Part shown: one piece after another, positions 62,159-64,000 of the stretch
Layout of the letters: every line of letters begins with the position of its first letter
Position numbering within the stretch: position 1 is the stretch's first letter
DNA from: Neisseria macacae ATCC 33926
Lineage (GTDB): Bacteria; Pseudomonadota; Gammaproteobacteria; Burkholderiales; Neisseriaceae
Assembly (NCBI RefSeq): GCF_022749495.1
Contig: NZ_CP094241.1
Coordinates: 2,108,001-2,172,000, forward strand
Direction: 5' to 3'
Length of the DNA stretch: 64,000 bases
The notes under the pieces: generated by a model
Databases searched by the model: none
Told to the model about the DNA's origin: nothing
Seen by the model: only the letters and a program-made list of their open reading frames with translations
Position numbers and translations under genes: made by a program

Positions 62159-62315
62159 TATAGTGGATTAACTTTAAATCAGGACAAGGCGACGAAGTCG
62201 CAGACAGTGCAGATAGTATGGAACCGATTCACTTGGTACTTCAGCACCTTAGAGAATCGTTCTCTTTGAGCTAAGGCGAGGCAACGCCGTACTGGTTTAA
62301 AGTTAATCCACTATA
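62159..62315. repeat. Correia element (long form, 157 bp)
   Basis: Complete with both terminal repeats and internal block; slightly diverged inside (GTGCAGATAGTATGG). Between the hypothetical gene and the oxidoreductase, oriented as at 21.9 kb. Its right end could supply promoter elements to the oxidoreductase 96 bp further on. Confidence 0.95.
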
Positions 62316-62410
62316 TCATTCAGCCTTGCCTGCCCGATACAGATTTGAGCAACCCGACATTCGTTTGATAGCATGGGAACACTCGGCAACTGACTTTCAG
62401 GAGTACAAAA

Positions 62411-62986
62411 ATGTCATTTACCACAATCATTTATGCCCACCCGTACGATCAAAGCTTCAATCACGGCATTTTGCGGCGCGTACAGCAACTGTTGGACGAA
62501 AAAGGCGAAAAATACCGGCTGATCGACTTATACGCAGACGGCTTCAACCCCGCCTACACCAAAGAAGAGCTTGCCCTGTTCAACCAAGGCAAAGCCCTTG
62601 ACCCGCTGGTTTTACATTATCAAGAACTCTTGAAAACCACCAACCGACTGATTTTCATCTTCCCGATCTGGTGGGCGGACATGCCCGCCATCGTCAAAGG
62701 ATTTGAAGACAAAGTTTTCCTAAAAACATTCGCCTACGTCCCGACTGCCACAGGCTTGAAAGGCAACCTATCCCATATCAAAGAAGCACTGGTCATCAGC
62801 ACGTCCACCGCCCCCACATGGTATCTGAAATGGTTTGGCGGCAACGGCATCGGCAAAGCGATGGTGGGACACACGCTCAAAGGCATCGGTATCGCCAAAC
62901 GCCGTTGGCTCAACTTCGGCAATATGGACAAATCCACCGACGAACAGCGGCAGGCGTTTTTGGCAGATTTGAGCCGAAGCGTGTAA
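62411..62986 (+). CDS. NAD(P)H-dependent flavodoxin-fold oxidoreductase
   Basis: 191 residues, flavodoxin-like quinone reductase (KefF/MdaB/NQO type): TTIIYAHPYDQSFNHGILRRV is the FMN phosphate loop, FIFPIWWADMPAIVKGFEDKVF is the conserved mid-motif, and VISTSTAPTWYLKWFG lies near the flavin. Reduces quinones or nitro compounds by two electrons in the cytoplasm. The ATG at 62411 lies in GAGTACAAAAATG with a weak RBS. Confidence 0.9.
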   Translation: MSFTTIIYAHPYDQSFNHGILRRVQQLLDEKGEKYRLIDLYADGFNPAYTKEELALFNQGKALDPLVLHYQELLKTTNRLIFIFPIWWADMPAIVKGFEDKVFLKTFAYVPTATGLKGNLSHIKEALVISTSTAPTWYLKWFGGNGIGKAMVGHTLKGIGIAKRRWLNFGNMDKSTDEQRQAFLADLSRSV

Positions 62987-63001
62987 TCTTCAGGCGGTCT
63001 C

Positions 63002-63763
63002 TTACTTCACCGCCGAATTTCCGCCGTCCGCAAACAACGCCGTACCCGTTACAAAGCTGCCCATCGGGCTAATAAGGAACAAAATCGCGGCGGCAATTTC
63101 TTCGGGGCGGGCGATGCGTTTGACCGCATGCAACCCTTCCGCCCATGCCCGCTGCTGCGGGTCGGTAGTCATCATTTCCGTATCCGTACCGCCGGGAAGC
63201 AGGGCATTGGCGCGGATACCTTGGGCGGCATAATCGGCGGTGATGCCTTTTGCCAGAGCAGCAAGTGCGGCTTTGGCGCAGCCGTAGGCGGTTTTGTTCG
63301 GCAGGGCACAACTGGTGCCGACAAAGCTAGACGTGAACACAATCGCGCCACCACCGCGTGCGAGCATAAGGGGAATTTGGCTGCGCGCGCCAAGAAAGGC
63401 AGCGGTTAGGTTGCCGTCCAGCGTATCACGCCATTCGTCGGGCGAGATGTCGGCCAAAGGTTTGTATGCACCGATAATGCCTGCATTGTTGACGGCAATA
63501 TCTAGGCCACCGAACTCTCGTTCTGCCGCGCGGACGACGGCTTCGTGCGTTTCAGGCAGCGCCGCGTCGCCTGCAACAGCAACAGCTCGTCCGCCGCGTG
63601 CGCGTATCAGGGCTGCGGTTTCCTCCAGCTTGTCGGCACGGCGGGCGCATAAGACAACGTTTGCGCCGTGCTCCGCCAACAGCAGTGCAACCGCGCGACC
63701 GATACCCGACGACGCGCCGATAACGGCGGCGGTTTTATTGTTCAAATTTAATAAGCTTGACAT
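63002..63763 (-). CDS. Short-chain dehydrogenase/reductase
   Basis: 253 residues, SDR classical type: TGxxxGxG-like loop IGASSGIGRAVAL, NNAG in VNNAGIIGAYKPL, catalytic Ser in VFTSSFVGTS, YxxxK in TAYGCAKAAL, and the FADGGNS end. The cofactor choice is probably NADP(H), from the basic CARRADKLEET after the second strand. Substrate unknown. Convergent with the oxidoreductase; only 15 bp between stops. Confidence 0.93.
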   Translation of the reverse strand: MSSLLNLNNKTAAVIGASSGIGRAVALLLAEHGANVVLCARRADKLEETAALIRARGGRAVAVAGDAALPETHEAVVRAAEREFGGLDIAVNNAGIIGAYKPLADISPDEWRDTLDGNLTAAFLGARSQIPLMLARGGGAIVFTSSFVGTSCALPNKTAYGCAKAALAALAKGITADYAAQGIRANALLPGGTDTEMMTTDPQQRAWAEGLHAVKRIARPEEIAAAILFLISPMGSFVTGTALFADGGNSAVK

Positions 63764-63822
63764 AACGTTCCTTACATATGCGGTTAAAGACGATGCAAGT
63801 TTAAGGAAGTCGCGATATAAAG

Positions 63823-63884
63823 ACGACCCGATTATTGATGAATTTCAGACAGACAAACAATTTTTCCATCAACAATCGGGTCGT
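63823..63884. repeat. Long inverted repeat between divergent genes
   Basis: ACGACCCGATTATTGATG (63823-63840) and CATCAACAATCGGGTCGT (63867-63884), 17 of 18 bases paired, with a 26-base loop. It lies in the shared promoter region of the short-chain dehydrogenase and the next gene, not after a gene. It could be an operator or structured leader. The GGGTCGT part recalls DUS but the rest does not. Confidence 0.65.
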
Positions 63885-63934
63885 TTCTTGTCGGCTTTCA
63901 GGCTATCCTATCCCATACAACGACAGGATAATTT

Positions 63935-64000
63935 ATGAACTTAAATCAAACCCGCCAATTCCTCCGCATTGCCCGCGCCATCGAATACCTTTACGACCAT
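63935..64000 (+). CDS. Start of an Ada/AraC-like gene, truncated by window end
   Basis: Begins MNLNQTRQFLRIARAIEYLYDH with RBS AGGATAA; only 22 residues are visible. The pattern IARAIEYLYDH resembles the start of the AraC-type domain in methylated-DNA-protein-cysteine methyltransferases and in AraC regulators. The identity is tentative. Confidence 0.4.
   Translation, partial: MNLNQTRQFLRIARAIEYLYDH

Overview
The window is chromosomal DNA from a commensal Neisseria. The decisive sign is the DNA uptake sequence (DUS): dozens of copies of AGGTCGTCTGAA (the AG-mucDUS dialect, typical of the N. mucosa, N. sicca and N. subflava group) sit inside genes or as inverted pairs that act as terminators. 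Seven complete Correia repeat elements (CREE; ends TATAGTGGATTAA), a Neisseria-type hemO-hmbR haem locus and an intact Na+-translocating NADH dehydrogenase operon agree with this. The assignment comes from sequence features only, without database searching.

Layout. 1-4.2 kb: 3' part of hldD, xseA, an IS3-family element inserted into the loop of the xseA DUS terminator, and a periplasmic copper chaperone. 4.4-16.3 kb (mostly minus strand): dgkA, gshB, recN, scpB, ylqF, a small lipoprotein, the ptsN-hprK-rapZ regulatory cluster, ubiA, ubiC and bioA-bioD. 16.5-30 kb: an unknown gene beside an Eikenella-dialect DUS, trpB, a uracil-DNA-glycosylase-fold protein, unknown genes, a DMT transporter, glnS, DeoR and GntR regulators, a candidate small RNA, an OsmC protein, thiD and a pair of acyltransferases resembling OlsA and OlsB. 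30-43 kb: a small lipoprotein, hmbR-hemO (haem uptake and breakdown), pqiABC (outer-envelope lipid transport), two tandem glutathione transferase paralogues, gloA, dacB and terC.

43.7-57.5 kb can be read as a sodium circuit. PutP imports proline with Na+. PutA oxidises it to glutamate, feeding electrons to quinone and NADH. Na+-NQR (nqrABCDEF, with a DUS-flanked YciI gene lodged between nqrE and nqrF) uses NADH to expel Na+. An NhaD-like antiporter follows.

58-64 kb is more accessory: a CAU-anticodon tRNA with what may be the worn C-terminal end of a tyrosine integrase beside it, a TetR regulator divergent from a TonB-dependent receptor, a hypothetical protein, a flavodoxin-fold NAD(P)H oxidoreductase, a short-chain dehydrogenase and the start of an Ada/AraC-like gene. 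The receptor has a Fur-box-like promoter and DUS of other dialects.

No CRISPR array, rRNA operon, prophage or obvious defence system is visible. The most interesting leads are the candidate sRNA at 26.57-26.70 kb, the mixed DUS dialects that mark probable imports, the IS insertion inside a DUS hairpin, and the sodium-circuit gene order.
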